Shown piece by piece: positions 35,713 to 43,799 of a DNA stretch of 52,726 bases. The stretch lies in assembly GCA_016874935.1 (NCBI GenBank), contig VGSS01000004.1, forward strand, positions 1-52,726, in the 5' to 3' direction. The translations under genes and the position numbers were made by a program. Origin of the DNA: Deltaproteobacteria bacterium. GTDB lineage: Bacteria; Desulfobacterota; BSN033; UBA1163. The notes under the pieces were generated by a model. That model did no database searches. It was not told the origin of the DNA and worked only from the letters and a program-made list of their open reading frames with translations. Each line of letters opens with the position of its first letter. The first letter of the stretch is position 1.

Positions 35713-37365
35713 ATGAAGATCCTTCTCATTCAACCTCCTGTACAAGATTTTTACCAGACCTCTATTCGGACGCAGCCGATCGGGCTGGCCTATCTTGCAG
35801 CTTCATTAATAAAAGAAGGCCATGAAGTAGAAATCCTCGATTGTCAGACTGAGAAGAGAAAATCCATATCCATTCCTTCCGAACTTTCTTACCTCAAAGA
35901 TATTTATCCGTTCCATGATCGAAGTTGTTTCAAACTCTATACGGGTTTTTATCATTTCGGGATGGGGTGGGAAGAGATCAGAAAGGAGATCGAGAAGCCG
36001 AAAGCAGATGTTTTCGGAATCTCATCTTCCTTTACCCCGTATCATGGAGAGGCACTTAAGATCGCCCAACTCATAAAGGAATGGAACTCGAAGAAAATTG
36101 TCGTGATGGGAGGCTCTCATGTGAGTTGCGATCCCGAAGGGGTTTTAAAGAGTCCCTTTGTAGACTATGTCATCATTGGGGAAGGGGAGCATCGCCTCTC
36201 ATTTCTTGTCCACTGTTTAAGGAATGGAAAGGAGGCGGAAATTGGTCTGATGGACGGAACTGGATTCAAGCGAAACGGGGAGATCCAAATTAACCATCTC
36301 CAGAACTTTATTCCTGACCTTAACTCCATCCCGCCCCCCGCAAGAGATCTCCTCGATCTGGACCGGTATCGGATCAATCAAAAGAAATCCACCATGATCA
36401 TCACAAGCAGGGGCTGTCCACATGGATGCGCTTATTGTTCAGCTCATCTCGTGATGGGATCTTCCTTTAGAGTGCGAAGTCCGGAAGATATCATTCGGGA
36501 AATGGTGGCATGTCAAGAGAGATATGGGATAGAGGCATTCGATATTGAGGATGACAATTTCACGTTTGATCAAGATCGAGCAAAAAGATTGATGAGGTCT
36601 ATCATAGAAACATTCGGTGAGGGGAGAATTGAACTTTCTGCGATGAATGGCATCTCCTTTGCGGTTCTGGATGGAGAACTCATCCATTTGATGAAAAAAG
36701 CTGGTTTCCACACACTTAACCTCTCCTATGTAAGCACAGACCCTGCAACCAAACAAAGGATGAAAAGACCTCAGCCCACCACTGAATTTGGTTCTATCAT
36801 GAAGGAAACAGAAAAAGCTGGACTGAATGTAGTGGCCTACGCCATCCTGGGGATACCCGGTCAGACCCTTGATGAGATGATTGACACCCTCATCTATTTA
36901 ATGGGGGAGAGGGTTCTCATCGGCCCGAGCATCTATTATCCTACTCCAGGGACTTCCCTCTTTGAGAGATGCAGGAGAGACAGTATCTTGCCATCCCACC
37001 TCTCTCAATGGCGATCCAGTGCGTTTCCGATCGAAACGAAAGAATTTGACTGCCTTGATCTTGCCACACTGCTTCGATTGGCAAGGGTTATCAATTTCAT
37101 TAAAGGAAAGATGGATCAAGGGGAGTTGGAAGAGGGGACGACCTCCAAAGGCTTATTCCGGGGACTAAAAGATGAAATTAAGACCGGCACTTACACATGG
37201 GCTGATTTGCTTTTGATGCTTTTTGAGGAGAGAACTGTTTTCAGCCTGAGAAAAAATCGAAGTGGAGAATTTTCAATTCAAAAAGAGAAGACTTCGAAGA
37301 GGGTTTTGGACTGTTTTTTTGAAAAGGCCCTGGAAAAGCCTATTATGGGAAGTCGAAATGATTGA
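35713..37365 (+). CDS. B12-binding-domain radical SAM protein
   Basis: The 550-residue protein begins with a cobalamin-binding-like Rossmann domain (KILLIQPPVQ...PIGLAYLAASLIKEGHEVEI, VMGGSHVSCDPEGVL, YVIIGEGEH) and then a radical SAM barrel with Cys235, Cys239 and Cys242 in TSRGCPHGCAYC. A C-terminal extension is of unknown role. The DxHxxG cobalamin motif is not evident, so B12 may bind base-off in another way or not at all. Relatives include BchE-type cyclases and methylases of unknown substrate. It stands alone between a membrane protein and an alcohol dehydrogenase. Confidence 0.88.
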   Translation: MKILLIQPPVQDFYQTSIRTQPIGLAYLAASLIKEGHEVEILDCQTEKRKSISIPSELSYLKDIYPFHDRSCFKLYTGFYHFGMGWEEIRKEIEKPKADVFGISSSFTPYHGEALKIAQLIKEWNSKKIVVMGGSHVSCDPEGVLKSPFVDYVIIGEGEHRLSFLVHCLRNGKEAEIGLMDGTGFKRNGEIQINHLQNFIPDLNSIPPPARDLLDLDRYRINQKKSTMIITSRGCPHGCAYCSAHLVMGSSFRVRSPEDIIREMVACQERYGIEAFDIEDDNFTFDQDRAKRLMRSIIETFGEGRIELSAMNGISFAVLDGELIHLMKKAGFHTLNLSYVSTDPATKQRMKRPQPTTEFGSIMKETEKAGLNVVAYAILGIPGQTLDEMIDTLIYLMGERVLIGPSIYYPTPGTSLFERCRRDSILPSHLSQWRSSAFPIETKEFDCLDLATLLRLARVINFIKGKMDQGELEEGTTSKGLFRGLKDEIKTGTYTWADLLLMLFEERTVFSLRKNRSGEFSIQKEKTSKRVLDCFFEKALEKPIMGSRND

Positions 37366-37417
37366 AAACAGATATTTGATGTTATAGGATGGGCACGAAG
37401 AGGAGGAGAATGACGAG

Positions 37418-38422
37418 ATGAAGGCCATGGTGCTGAGAGAGATAGCAGCCATTGAAGAAGCACCCTTGAACATGGAAGACCTCCCTGTTCCAAATTCAGG
37501 TCACAAAGAGATTTTAGTCAAAGTCTCTGTCTGCGGTCTTTGCCATACGGAACTGGATGAAATCGAAGGAAGGCTTCAGCCTAAACTTCCTGTAGTTTTA
37601 GGTCATCAGGTTGTTGGAAGGGTGGCTGGTCTGGGTTCGGGAATAAAACGGTTCAAGTTGGGAGATCGGGTTGGCATTGCCTGGATCCATTCGGCCTGTG
37701 GCAGGTGCGATTTCTGCATGGCAGGGAATGAGAACCTGTGTCCAGATTTTAAGGGAACAGGATGTGACGCCCATGGGGGTTATGCTCAATATATGGCGAT
37801 TGGTGAGAAGTATGCCTATCTCATTCCGGAAAGGTTTTCTGATTCTCAAGCCGCTCCGCTTCTCTGTGCTGGCGCGATCGGATACCGGGATTTGATGCTC
37901 TCGGGTATTAAAAAGGGTCAAACGTTGGGACTTTTCGGATTTGGAGCATCAGCTCACATCGTCATTCAGGTTGCAAAGCATTGGGGATGTGAGGTCTTTG
38001 TTTTTACCAGAGGGAAGGAGCATCAACATTTGGCAAGACGATTGGGGGCTTCATGGGTGGGAGGACCTCAGGATCAACCTCCTCAAAAACTCCATTGTGC
38101 CATTGATTTTACTCCGGTTGGAGAGACAGTACCTTATGCATTACAGTTATTGGAAAAGGGTGGAAGACTGGTGATGGCAGTGATTCGAAAGAGGAACCCT
38201 ATTCCGCCGCTGGACTATTCCAAACATCTCTGGGATGAAAAGGAGATCAAGAGCGTGGCCAATATTACCAGGAAAGACGCCGAAGATTTCCTATCACTGG
38301 CGGCTGAAATTCCCATTGTCCCCGAGGTTCAAGAGTTTGAATTGACCGAAGCAAACAAAGCTCTTCTTCTATTAAAACAGGGCAAGATTCAAGGCTCGGG
38401 GGTGTTAAGGGTGGGGGATTAG
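37418..38422 (+). CDS. Zinc-dependent alcohol dehydrogenase (MDR family)
   Basis: This 334-residue medium-chain dehydrogenase has catalytic zinc ligands in VCGLCHTELDE (Cys39) and LGHQVVGRV (His63) and the structural zinc site Cys94, Cys97, Cys100, Cys108 in CGRCDFCMAGNENLC. The cofactor loop is LGLFGFGASAHI, a form seen in a distinct bacterial ADH group. It oxidises alcohols or reduces aldehydes with NAD(P)H. A GAGGAGAATGACGAG stretch precedes the ATG. No operon partner is evident. Confidence 0.92.
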   Translation: MKAMVLREIAAIEEAPLNMEDLPVPNSGHKEILVKVSVCGLCHTELDEIEGRLQPKLPVVLGHQVVGRVAGLGSGIKRFKLGDRVGIAWIHSACGRCDFCMAGNENLCPDFKGTGCDAHGGYAQYMAIGEKYAYLIPERFSDSQAAPLLCAGAIGYRDLMLSGIKKGQTLGLFGFGASAHIVIQVAKHWGCEVFVFTRGKEHQHLARRLGASWVGGPQDQPPQKLHCAIDFTPVGETVPYALQLLEKGGRLVMAVIRKRNPIPPLDYSKHLWDEKEIKSVANITRKDAEDFLSLAAEIPIVPEVQEFELTEANKALLLLKQGKIQGSGVLRVGD

Positions 38423-38612
38423 GCAGAAAATAAAAGTTGTTGGTTTGAAGGCTAAGATGCCGGTTTTGTCAATAGGTTAGGTCATTAGTCTATATTTCAC
38501 TTAGCCTCTTCACCTTGCCCAAACTGGCTCCCTAACCCTAACCCTAACCTAAATAAATTTTGATGATTCCAAAGTGCCCTCCGAGCATGGGGCATTTATT
38601 AAGAAAGGGATC

Positions 38613-39254
38613 ATGATGACTTCGATCTATCTGGTACGACACGGTCAAACCGCGTGGAATAAAGAAGAGATTTTCCGGGGGAGGACTGATATCCCTCTCG
38701 ATGAGACAGGCCTGAAACAGGCAGAACTGGCGGGGAAATATTTCGAACAGATGAAGATCGATGGAATTTACTCAAGCCCTCTCTCCCGTGCCTTACAGAC
38801 CGCGCACCAGATTGCACGGTTTCTCCGCATGGAAGTTCAATCCTTAGACGGGTTGATCGATATGAGCTTTGGAAGCTGGGAAGGGCACGCCCATCAGGAG
38901 ATAAAGGAGATTGATCCTGAAGCCTATCGCCGGTGGAGAGAAGAGCCTCATTTGGTCAGACTTCCTGGTGGAGAGACGCTCGATGATGTTCGTAAAAGAG
39001 CAATGGCTTCACTCGAAGGGGTCATCGAGAGACATCCGGAACAGACGCTTGTTCTTGTTTCGCACCGGGTTGTCAACAAGGTGCTCCTCTGTGGAGTCCT
39101 GGGGATAGACAATTCCCATTTCTGGCAGATAGCACAGGATACGACTGCAATCAATTTGATTCAGTTTAAAAGAGAAAGATATGTTCTTTCTTTAATGAAT
39201 GAGACCTGTCATCTAAAGGCTTTGAAAGAGGAAAGGATCAAAGTGGATTTCTGA
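38613..39254 (+). CDS. Histidine phosphatase family protein (phosphoglycerate mutase-like)
   Basis: The conserved start SIYLVRHGQTAWNKEEIFRG holds the phospho-acceptor His in RHG. Further motifs are SSPLSRALQTA, the second-His region LVSHRVVNKVLL and a Glu in MSFGSWEG. I start at the ATG at 38613 (MMTSIYLV); the frame extends 13 codons upstream without conservation. Members include cofactor-dependent phosphoglycerate mutases and CobC or acid phosphatases; SHRVVNKVLLC resembles the CobC/phosphatase side. Upstream (38423-38612) is a CCCTAA-type simple repeat at 38530-38550. Confidence 0.9.
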   Translation: MMTSIYLVRHGQTAWNKEEIFRGRTDIPLDETGLKQAELAGKYFEQMKIDGIYSSPLSRALQTAHQIARFLRMEVQSLDGLIDMSFGSWEGHAHQEIKEIDPEAYRRWREEPHLVRLPGGETLDDVRKRAMASLEGVIERHPEQTLVLVSHRVVNKVLLCGVLGIDNSHFWQIAQDTTAINLIQFKRERYVLSLMNETCHLKALKEERIKVDF

Positions 39255-39258
39255 GCGG

Positions 39259-39687
39259 CTAAGATGATTCAGATTTTAAGAATACCTCGATCTTTGCCTT
39301 AATCGCATCTCTCACTTTTCGAAACACCAACAGCCTCTCTTCAATCGTCCCGATGGCGGCCGCAGGGTCTTCAAAGGACCAGGCGACCCGTTTCCCCTGA
39401 CCGGGAAAATTTGGGCAGGCCATGGCCGCATGGTCGCATAGGGTGATGATGTAATCGAACTCTTCTTTGAGAAATTCATCCGTAGATTTGGAAGTCTGTC
39501 CGGAGATGTCGATCCCGATCTCTTCCATGGCACGGATGGCCAGAGGATGGACATAGGATGGAAAGATTCCAGCGCTCCTGACTTTCCAATCCGCTTCACC
39601 GATGGCCCTCATCAACCCCTCTGCCATCTGGCTCCGTGCAGAATTGCCGGTACAGAGGAAAAGAATTTTTTTCATTTTTTGATTCAT
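39259..39687 (-). CDS. Arsenate reductase / low-molecular-weight phosphotyrosine phosphatase family
   Basis: The P-loop FLCTGNSARSQMAEG (CX5R) opens the protein, with later ITLCDHAAMACPNFPG giving further cysteines, the pattern of thioredoxin-coupled ArsC (three catalytic Cys: CTGNSAR, and the pair in LCDHAAMAC). It reduces arsenate to arsenite in the cytoplasm. Start is taken at MNQKMKKILF (39687); an ATG at 39675 fits equally. The longer frame upstream is translated repeat. No arsR, acr3 or arsB gene is adjacent. Confidence 0.88.
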   Translation of the reverse strand: MNQKMKKILFLCTGNSARSQMAEGLMRAIGEADWKVRSAGIFPSYVHPLAIRAMEEIGIDISGQTSKSTDEFLKEEFDYIITLCDHAAMACPNFPGQGKRVAWSFEDPAAAIGTIEERLLVFRKVRDAIKAKIEVFLKSESS

Positions 39688-39709
39688 AATGATGGTTCTG
39701 TAAAAGGTT

Positions 39710-39798
39710 GTCATTCCCGTGGAAACGGGAATCCAGATGGAAAAGACTGGATTCCCCCGCATCAAGTGCGGGGCAGGCTAAATCAGGTCCGCAATGAC
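39710..39798. repeat. Palindromic intergenic repeat (GTCATTCCCGTGGAAACGGGAAT type)
   Basis: Two palindromes, TTCCCGTGGAAACGGGAA and TTCCCCCGCATCAAGTGCGG, are flanked by GTCATT and AATGAC. It is a relative of the elements at 3243-3270 and 40305-40404. It lies between the ArsC-like gene and queF and explains the false N-terminal extension of the former. Confidence 0.6.
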
Positions 39799-39813
39799 AA
39801 AATTGTAAGGCCA

Positions 39814-40215
39814 TTACATCTTTTTTCTGATAGAGGCTGATTGATAGGTGGCCTCAATGGTACTCTTCATTCCTCCCCGGACGTTGAATTCACCGGTCAC
39901 CCTGGCCCAAACCGGTTTTGAGGCGTTCACCACGTCCCTGAGGATCCGATTAACCGCATTTTCGTAGAAGATTCCCAGGTTTCGGTAAGCGAGGATATAT
40001 TCCTTTAGAGATTTTAATTCCACACACCGCTTTCCAGGAATATATCGGATGGTGATCGTTCCAAAATCGGGCAGCCCTGATTTCGGGCAGACTGAGGTGA
40101 ACTCCGGGATGGAGATGGTGATCTCATAATCTTTAAATTGGTTCTCGAAGCATTCAATCTTGGGGAGCGGAGCATCAATCCCCGCCCGGGCATGCGTGTC
40201 TGTATATCCTGCCAT
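39814..40215 (-). CDS. queF: NADPH-dependent 7-cyano-7-deazaguanine reductase
   Basis: This 133-residue protein is a type I (short) QueF. It has the nucleophile Cys43 in EFTSVCPKSGLPDFGTI, the substrate-binding region CVELKSLKEYI with its Glu, and ARVTGEFNVRGG. It reduces preQ0 to preQ1 in queuosine biosynthesis. It is T-fold and cytoplasmic. No other queuosine gene is in the window. Confidence 0.95.
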   Translation of the reverse strand: MAGYTDTHARAGIDAPLPKIECFENQFKDYEITISIPEFTSVCPKSGLPDFGTITIRYIPGKRCVELKSLKEYILAYRNLGIFYENAVNRILRDVVNASKPVWARVTGEFNVRGGMKSTIEATYQSASIRKKM

Positions 40216-40304
40216 TTTCGACCTCTTTTGACTGCATCATAATTCAAAAAATATGAATAATCAATATTGATGAACTTGTAAAAAGTCCGAAAGCCTCTTT
40301 CCCC

Positions 40305-40404
40305 GTCATTCCGGCCCCGATTTTCATCGGGATAAACTCCAGCCGGAATTCAGTTATTTCAAGAATTTATCAAACCTCTGGACTCCGGTTTTTACCGGAG
40401 TGAC
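40305..40404. repeat. Bipartite palindromic repeat, copy 2
   Basis: GTCATTCCGGCCCCGATTTT followed by CATCGGGATAAACTCCAGCC, a spacer, then CTCCGGTTTTTACCGGAGTG and AC. Copy 3 at 45962-46061 is the same element inverted, with matching module sequences. It lies upstream of the rhodanese gene. Confidence 0.75.
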
Positions 40405-40505
40405 GACTTTTTACGAGACAATCAATATTCAAGTAGAGTCAAAAATAAAGTGCATTTGATTAAACTGTGGGTTATAAAAAATAATCCCAACAAAGGAGGA
40501 TGAAT

Positions 40506-40862
40506 ATGACCGAACCTGAACGCATCTCACCGGAGGAAGCTCACCAGAAGCTGAAAGCCGGCGAAGCCCTGCTTGTCTGCGCCTACGAGGATGAGGAGAA
40601 GTTTAAGAAGGTGAGGCTGGAAGGGGCCATCTCACTTGGCGAGTTTAAATTGAGACTGGACTCTCTCACCAAAGATCAGGAAATTGTTTTTTACTGCGCG
40701 TGACCCCAGGAAAAGAGCGCTGCCCGTGAGGCAGTAAAACTGATTGCCTTGGGATTCGAGAAGGTTGAATGCCTCGCCGGGGGCGTGGAGGCATGGAAAA
40801 GATCTGGCTACCCCATCATCAAAATCGGAGAGCCTGAATCTCTACTGTCCTCAGACAAATAA
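40506..40862 (+). CDS. Rhodanese-domain protein with in-frame UGA (probable selenoprotein)
   Basis: AAAGGAGG is directly before an ATG at 40500, so the ATG at 40506 is the better start. The frame reads MTEPERISPEEAHQKLKAGE up to VFYCA, then TGA at 40701. It continues without loss of homology as PQEKSAAREAVKLIALGF, then VECLAGGVEAWKRSGYP, to a TAA at 40860. Together this is a complete 118-residue single-domain rhodanese. Homologues have Cys at the UGA position (YCxCP), so residue 66 is probably selenocysteine, two residues after Cys64 in the active-site loop. A SECIS-like hairpin follows at the correct distance. Sulfur, selenium or redox chemistry is inferred. The alternative is a nonsense-mutated gene. 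Confidence 0.75.
40705..40753 (+). promoter_or_regulatory. Candidate bacterial SECIS element
   Basis: Fifteen bases after the UGA an upper stem GCTGCC/GGCAGT (40719-40724 with 40730-40735, five Watson-Crick pairs plus one G-U) carries the loop CGTGA, with G in the second loop position. A lower stem CCCAGG (40705-40710) can pair with CCTTGGG (40747-40753) with one bulge. Size, distance and loop G fit the loose consensus of bacterial SECIS elements, which lie inside the coding region just after the UGA. Confidence 0.55.
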
Positions 40863-40863
40863 T

Positions 40864-41098
40864 TTAACCCTAAATTGGGCGATTCACCCTATTTCACAAG
40901 GGAGGCAGAGACGCCTCAAACGCTTTTAGAATGCGATACGTTCAAAGTTTGGGCAATTGAGCATTAGCTTCACCAAACAGGTGATCATTGAACTATTCCC
41001 ATGGTTAATTCAAACAATCAAAGGAGATCGCTCTAAAAGGCTTTTCGGCCTCCCCGCCCCCGTTGTGAAGGGTGAAAAAATCGCTCAATTTGGGTTAA
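40864..41098. mobile_element. MITE-like element with AACCCAAATTGAGCGATT inverted ends
   Basis: The left end (40864-40890, TTAACCCTAAATTGGGCGAT...CACCCT) and right end (41069-41098, GGGTGAAAAAATCGCTCAAT...) are inverted repeats of about 27 bases with a few differences and a short indel. The interior (~180 bases) has no ORF. The left end starts two bases after the stop of the selenoprotein gene. A single related end, TAAATTGAGCGATTCTTTTT, lies at 2011-2030. The following 41099-41495 shows no recognisable gene. Confidence 0.55.
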
Positions 41099-41495
41099 CA
41101 TAAAAAAGAAAAATGGGTATAATGTTGTCAAATTTCAATGAAATATGACAACATGGGTCGCTCATTATGCTGGAAAGGATACTAAAAGCCCATCAATAAT
41201 ACTTTGTGTCGTCGGATCATCATTTATCCTCGTGGACCGGTTCTGCGAACAGAGGACGGCATTGATGTTTTTCCCTTTCAAAACCTCTCCGAACTCCTGG
41301 CTACCAACAGTCTCTAAATGCAGATATTGCACCCGAATAGAGTGTTCAGCAAAATCAGGGTTCTTCTTCCCGCAGGTCTTCTTAAAGAGAATAGTTAGTT
41401 GCTGACTGACACTGACACTCGCGCTGACACTTTTATTTTCTATCCTATTAAGGGCTCAGTTTGGCAATGTATACTCGATCCTCTGCTCTTCGCGC

Positions 41496-42644
41496 TTAGC
41501 GGAGATCCTTTGGTAAGGTAGTGATATTCTTCATAGGCCAGACGGATATCTGCTTTGAAAGGGGATAGGGATGTTTACCGGGATAGATGATCCATAGATG
41601 GGCGAGGCTCAAACTTTCAACAGCCTGGTTCATCGATTTTGTTATTTTTGGAGTTTCGCTGAATTTGGACTCAATTCCATATCGGCGACCGCGATGGATG
41701 AAAAAGAGATCAATCTCGGCACCGCTATGGGTAGCCCAGAAAAATGCTTGGGATGGTTTAATGATCTGTAAAACCTGTTCGATGGCAAAGCCCTCCCATG
41801 ATGCCCCCATCCGGGGATATCCATGCAGAGCTTTAAAGTCGGGGAGGTTAAGCAAAGCGTGAAGGAGGCCTGAATCACGCAGGTATATCTTGGGTGCTTT
41901 GACCTGACGTTTACTGAGGTTTTCATACCACGGTTGAAGTTGCCGGATCATAAAAGTCCCGGTGAGAATATCAAGATAAGATCTAACCGTTTTATCCGAC
42001 AGATCGAGGGACCGGCTGAGCTCCGAAGCATTCCATGTTTGACCATGATAGTGGGCTAACATCGTCCAGAAACGACGCATCGCTGCAGGTGGAATTGAAA
42101 TACCGAGCTGGGGGATGTCGCGAGCCAGGAAGGTTTGAATAAAGCCCTCACGCCAGGCGAGACTATCTTCATCGCTCCGGGCGAGAAAAGAACGGGGGAA
42201 TCCACCCCTTAGCCAGAGAACATTGGAAGCGTCTGTTCCCGTTTCCTGAAGACCAAAACCGGAGAGCTCCACGAACTCGACACGACCAGCAAGAGTCTCA
42301 GAAACATTTTTAACAAGATCAGGGGATGCACTCCCCAGAATAAGAAAACGAGCTTTATTTTCAGGGCGGTCGACCAGCACTCGCAGCACGCTGAATAGAT
42401 CGGGCATCGCCTGAATTTCATCAATGATCACGAGACCTCTTAAGGGACTAAGCATCAGTTGCGGATTCTGGAGACGGTTTAAATCAAGTTGGGATTCAAG
42501 ATCAAAAAAGGCCTCAGTTTTTTCTTTTGCAAACAGATGGGCGAGTGTTGTTTTACCGCACTGTCTTGGGCCAACCAGGGCCGTGACAGGGGAGCGTCTC
42601 ACAGAGCGGGAGAGTTGGTTGAGATATGCAGGGCGGTCAATCAT
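41496..42644 (-). CDS. ATP-binding protein, AAA_14/DUF4143 family
   Basis: This 382-residue protein has an N-terminal P-loop (ALVGPRQCGKTTLAHLFA, Walker B GLVIIDEIQAMPDL, sensor FLILGSASPDL) and a C-terminal DUF4143 domain (LSRSLDLSDKTVRSYLDIL, winged-helix; KIYLRDSGLLHALL, ATHSGAEIDLFF, nuclease-like fold with ExD). These ATPases are common in accessory regions and show restriction-endonuclease-like C-termini; their function is unknown. It is flanked by mobile-element debris, consistent with horizontal transfer. Confidence 0.9.
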   Translation of the reverse strand: MIDRPAYLNQLSRSVRRSPVTALVGPRQCGKTTLAHLFAKEKTEAFFDLESQLDLNRLQNPQLMLSPLRGLVIIDEIQAMPDLFSVLRVLVDRPENKARFLILGSASPDLVKNVSETLAGRVEFVELSGFGLQETGTDASNVLWLRGGFPRSFLARSDEDSLAWREGFIQTFLARDIPQLGISIPPAAMRRFWTMLAHYHGQTWNASELSRSLDLSDKTVRSYLDILTGTFMIRQLQPWYENLSKRQVKAPKIYLRDSGLLHALLNLPDFKALHGYPRMGASWEGFAIEQVLQIIKPSQAFFWATHSGAEIDLFFIHRGRRYGIESKFSETPKITKSMNQAVESLSLAHLWIIYPGKHPYPLSKQISVWPMKNITTLPKDLR

Positions 42645-42802
42645 GGAGCAAATATATCATTGAAAATTCGGAATGTCAATCCGAATTTTCAATAAAACAG
42701 CACTTCCGGTTTGGAATAGGTTTGAAAGTTTGATAAACATTTAAAATTAACTATTGACAAATTTTAATTATCTGTATTAATTGAAAGAAAAAGGAAAGAA
42801 AA

Positions 42803-42887
42803 AGGGGTCAGATCTCAACATTTGACAAAATGGAATTGTGCAAATGTTGGCATCATGATGAATGTTGAATGTTGAGACCTGACCCCT
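42803..42887. repeat. REP-like element with 20-bp inverted ends
   Basis: AGGGGTCAGATCTCAACATT (42803-42822) and AATGTTGAGACCTGACCCCT (42868-42887) are inverted repeats with one mismatch in 20. They enclose 45 bases with further ATGTTG/CAACAT-like repeats. The arms resemble the GGGGTCAGG ends of REP elements linked to IS200-like REP-associated transposases. The element abuts and truncates a methyltransferase gene. Confidence 0.65.
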
Positions 42888-42889
42888 AA

Positions 42890-43037
42890 GCCTCCCCATA
42901 TTGTAAGGTGGTGATGTTACAACGAGCTTTAATGACTCATCCGGGATGGTCTTAAGCAATTCCAAGCAGTCGCCGTGATAAATGACGATGTGCTCTGACA
43001 CACCAAATTTCTCAACTATTTTCCTTTTGTCGAACAT
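42890..43037 (-). pseudogene. N-terminal remnant of a DNA methyltransferase
   Basis: The frame starts at MFDKRKIVEKFGVSEHIVIY and reaches GDCLELLKTIPDESLKLVVTSPPYNMG. TSPPYN is motif IV of N4/N6 amino-methyltransferases of restriction-modification systems. The match ends exactly where the REP-like element at 42887 begins, so the rest of the gene was lost. A longer open frame upstream (to 43088) is not conserved. The 43089-43415 stretch holds GC-rich repeat sequence and no recognisable gene. Confidence 0.65.
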
Positions 43038-43415
43038 AGCCTTATGATAACAAGACAGTGGTCTTGAGTCAATGAATTCATTTTTCAATTCAGTAAACGT
43101 TATTTTTGATAATGTCGATTTCCAGGTGTAATATACACCTTTTTTTGAATTATTATAGAAGTGCGGATTTCAGGAAGTTATCCTCCTTTTTCAAAGTCCA
43201 GCGGCTTCGAAAGTTCCAATTTGACGCTTCCAGGAAGTACTCATTTGGCGGGGTAGTGAAAATTTGACGTGAGGCAAACCCTTCGACTGCCCCCAAGCAG
43301 GCGAAGGGCGCGCTCAGGGTCAATCCCTGCTTGCGGCTGGTAGTCTGAGTTTTAGGCTTAGCCTTTGGCCCGATGTCAGGCTGAGGGTTCACGTCGAAGG
43401 ATTGACTTTTAAATT

Positions 43416-43799
43416 CTATATAATTTCTACTTCTAAATCCTCTCCTGCTTTTAGGGAAAGGGTTTTTTTTATATTCTGGAAGGCGATCAATTCCATTTTA
43501 TTTTCGGGGTAACCCTCCACCAGGGGTAGGACGATGGCGGCTTTTAATTGGCCATTGATGAGGACGGGGTAACATTTAGCACTGCAAAAGGAAGGGTCTT
43601 CAGGTTCAATTTCGAACCCCTTTTGGGCTTTGAGCTCTTTAAAAGATTGGAAAGATTCTGGATCAATGACTTCCAGATTCAGGGTACCAGGATAGGGATC
43701 AATTGAGAGTTTTTCTATAAACTGCCTTTTCACCCAGGAAATCTGGGTAAATTGGCCTGCCTCCCTGAGCCCTTCGACAATTTTCCCCCGGATTCTAAT
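43416..43799 (-). CDS. CTP-dependent riboflavin kinase-like protein (DUF120, archaeal type)
   Basis: The translation from IRIRGKIVEGLREAGQFTQI through IDPYPGTLNLEVID to CYPVLINGQLKAAIVLPLVE and ELIAFQNIKKTLSLKAGEDL covers the whole DUF120 fold. The archaeal RibK has the same order: GxVxxGLGEGxYF, FxPYxGTLNLKL, VLIGxxxxxGAIVVP and EIIAPxxLRxxxxLKDGD. Thr and Asn of GTLN, which bind magnesium in RibK, are kept. It would phosphorylate riboflavin to FMN using CTP. No ATG, GTG or TTG precedes the conserved start: the only in-frame options are an ATT overlapping the UbiX stop (ATTAG, 43799), with AAAGGA before it, or a GTG at 43733 that would remove the first motif. UbiX directly upstream uses FMN. 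Confidence 0.8.
   Translation of the reverse strand: MRIRGKIVEGLREAGQFTQISWVKRQFIEKLSIDPYPGTLNLEVIDPESFQSFKELKAQKGFEIEPEDPSFCSAKCYPVLINGQLKAAIVLPLVEGYPENKMELIAFQNIKKTLSLKAGEDLEVEII

Noticed and set aside
38530-38550. CCCTAA telomere-like tandem repeat
   Set aside because: Only about three units; a simple low-complexity tract between genes.
41145-41405. 86-residue ORF after the MITE-like element
   Set aside because: No motif or ribosome-binding site; likely non-coding.
43153-43392. 79-residue minus-strand ORF
   Set aside because: Made of a GC-rich dispersed repeat with no protein-like features.
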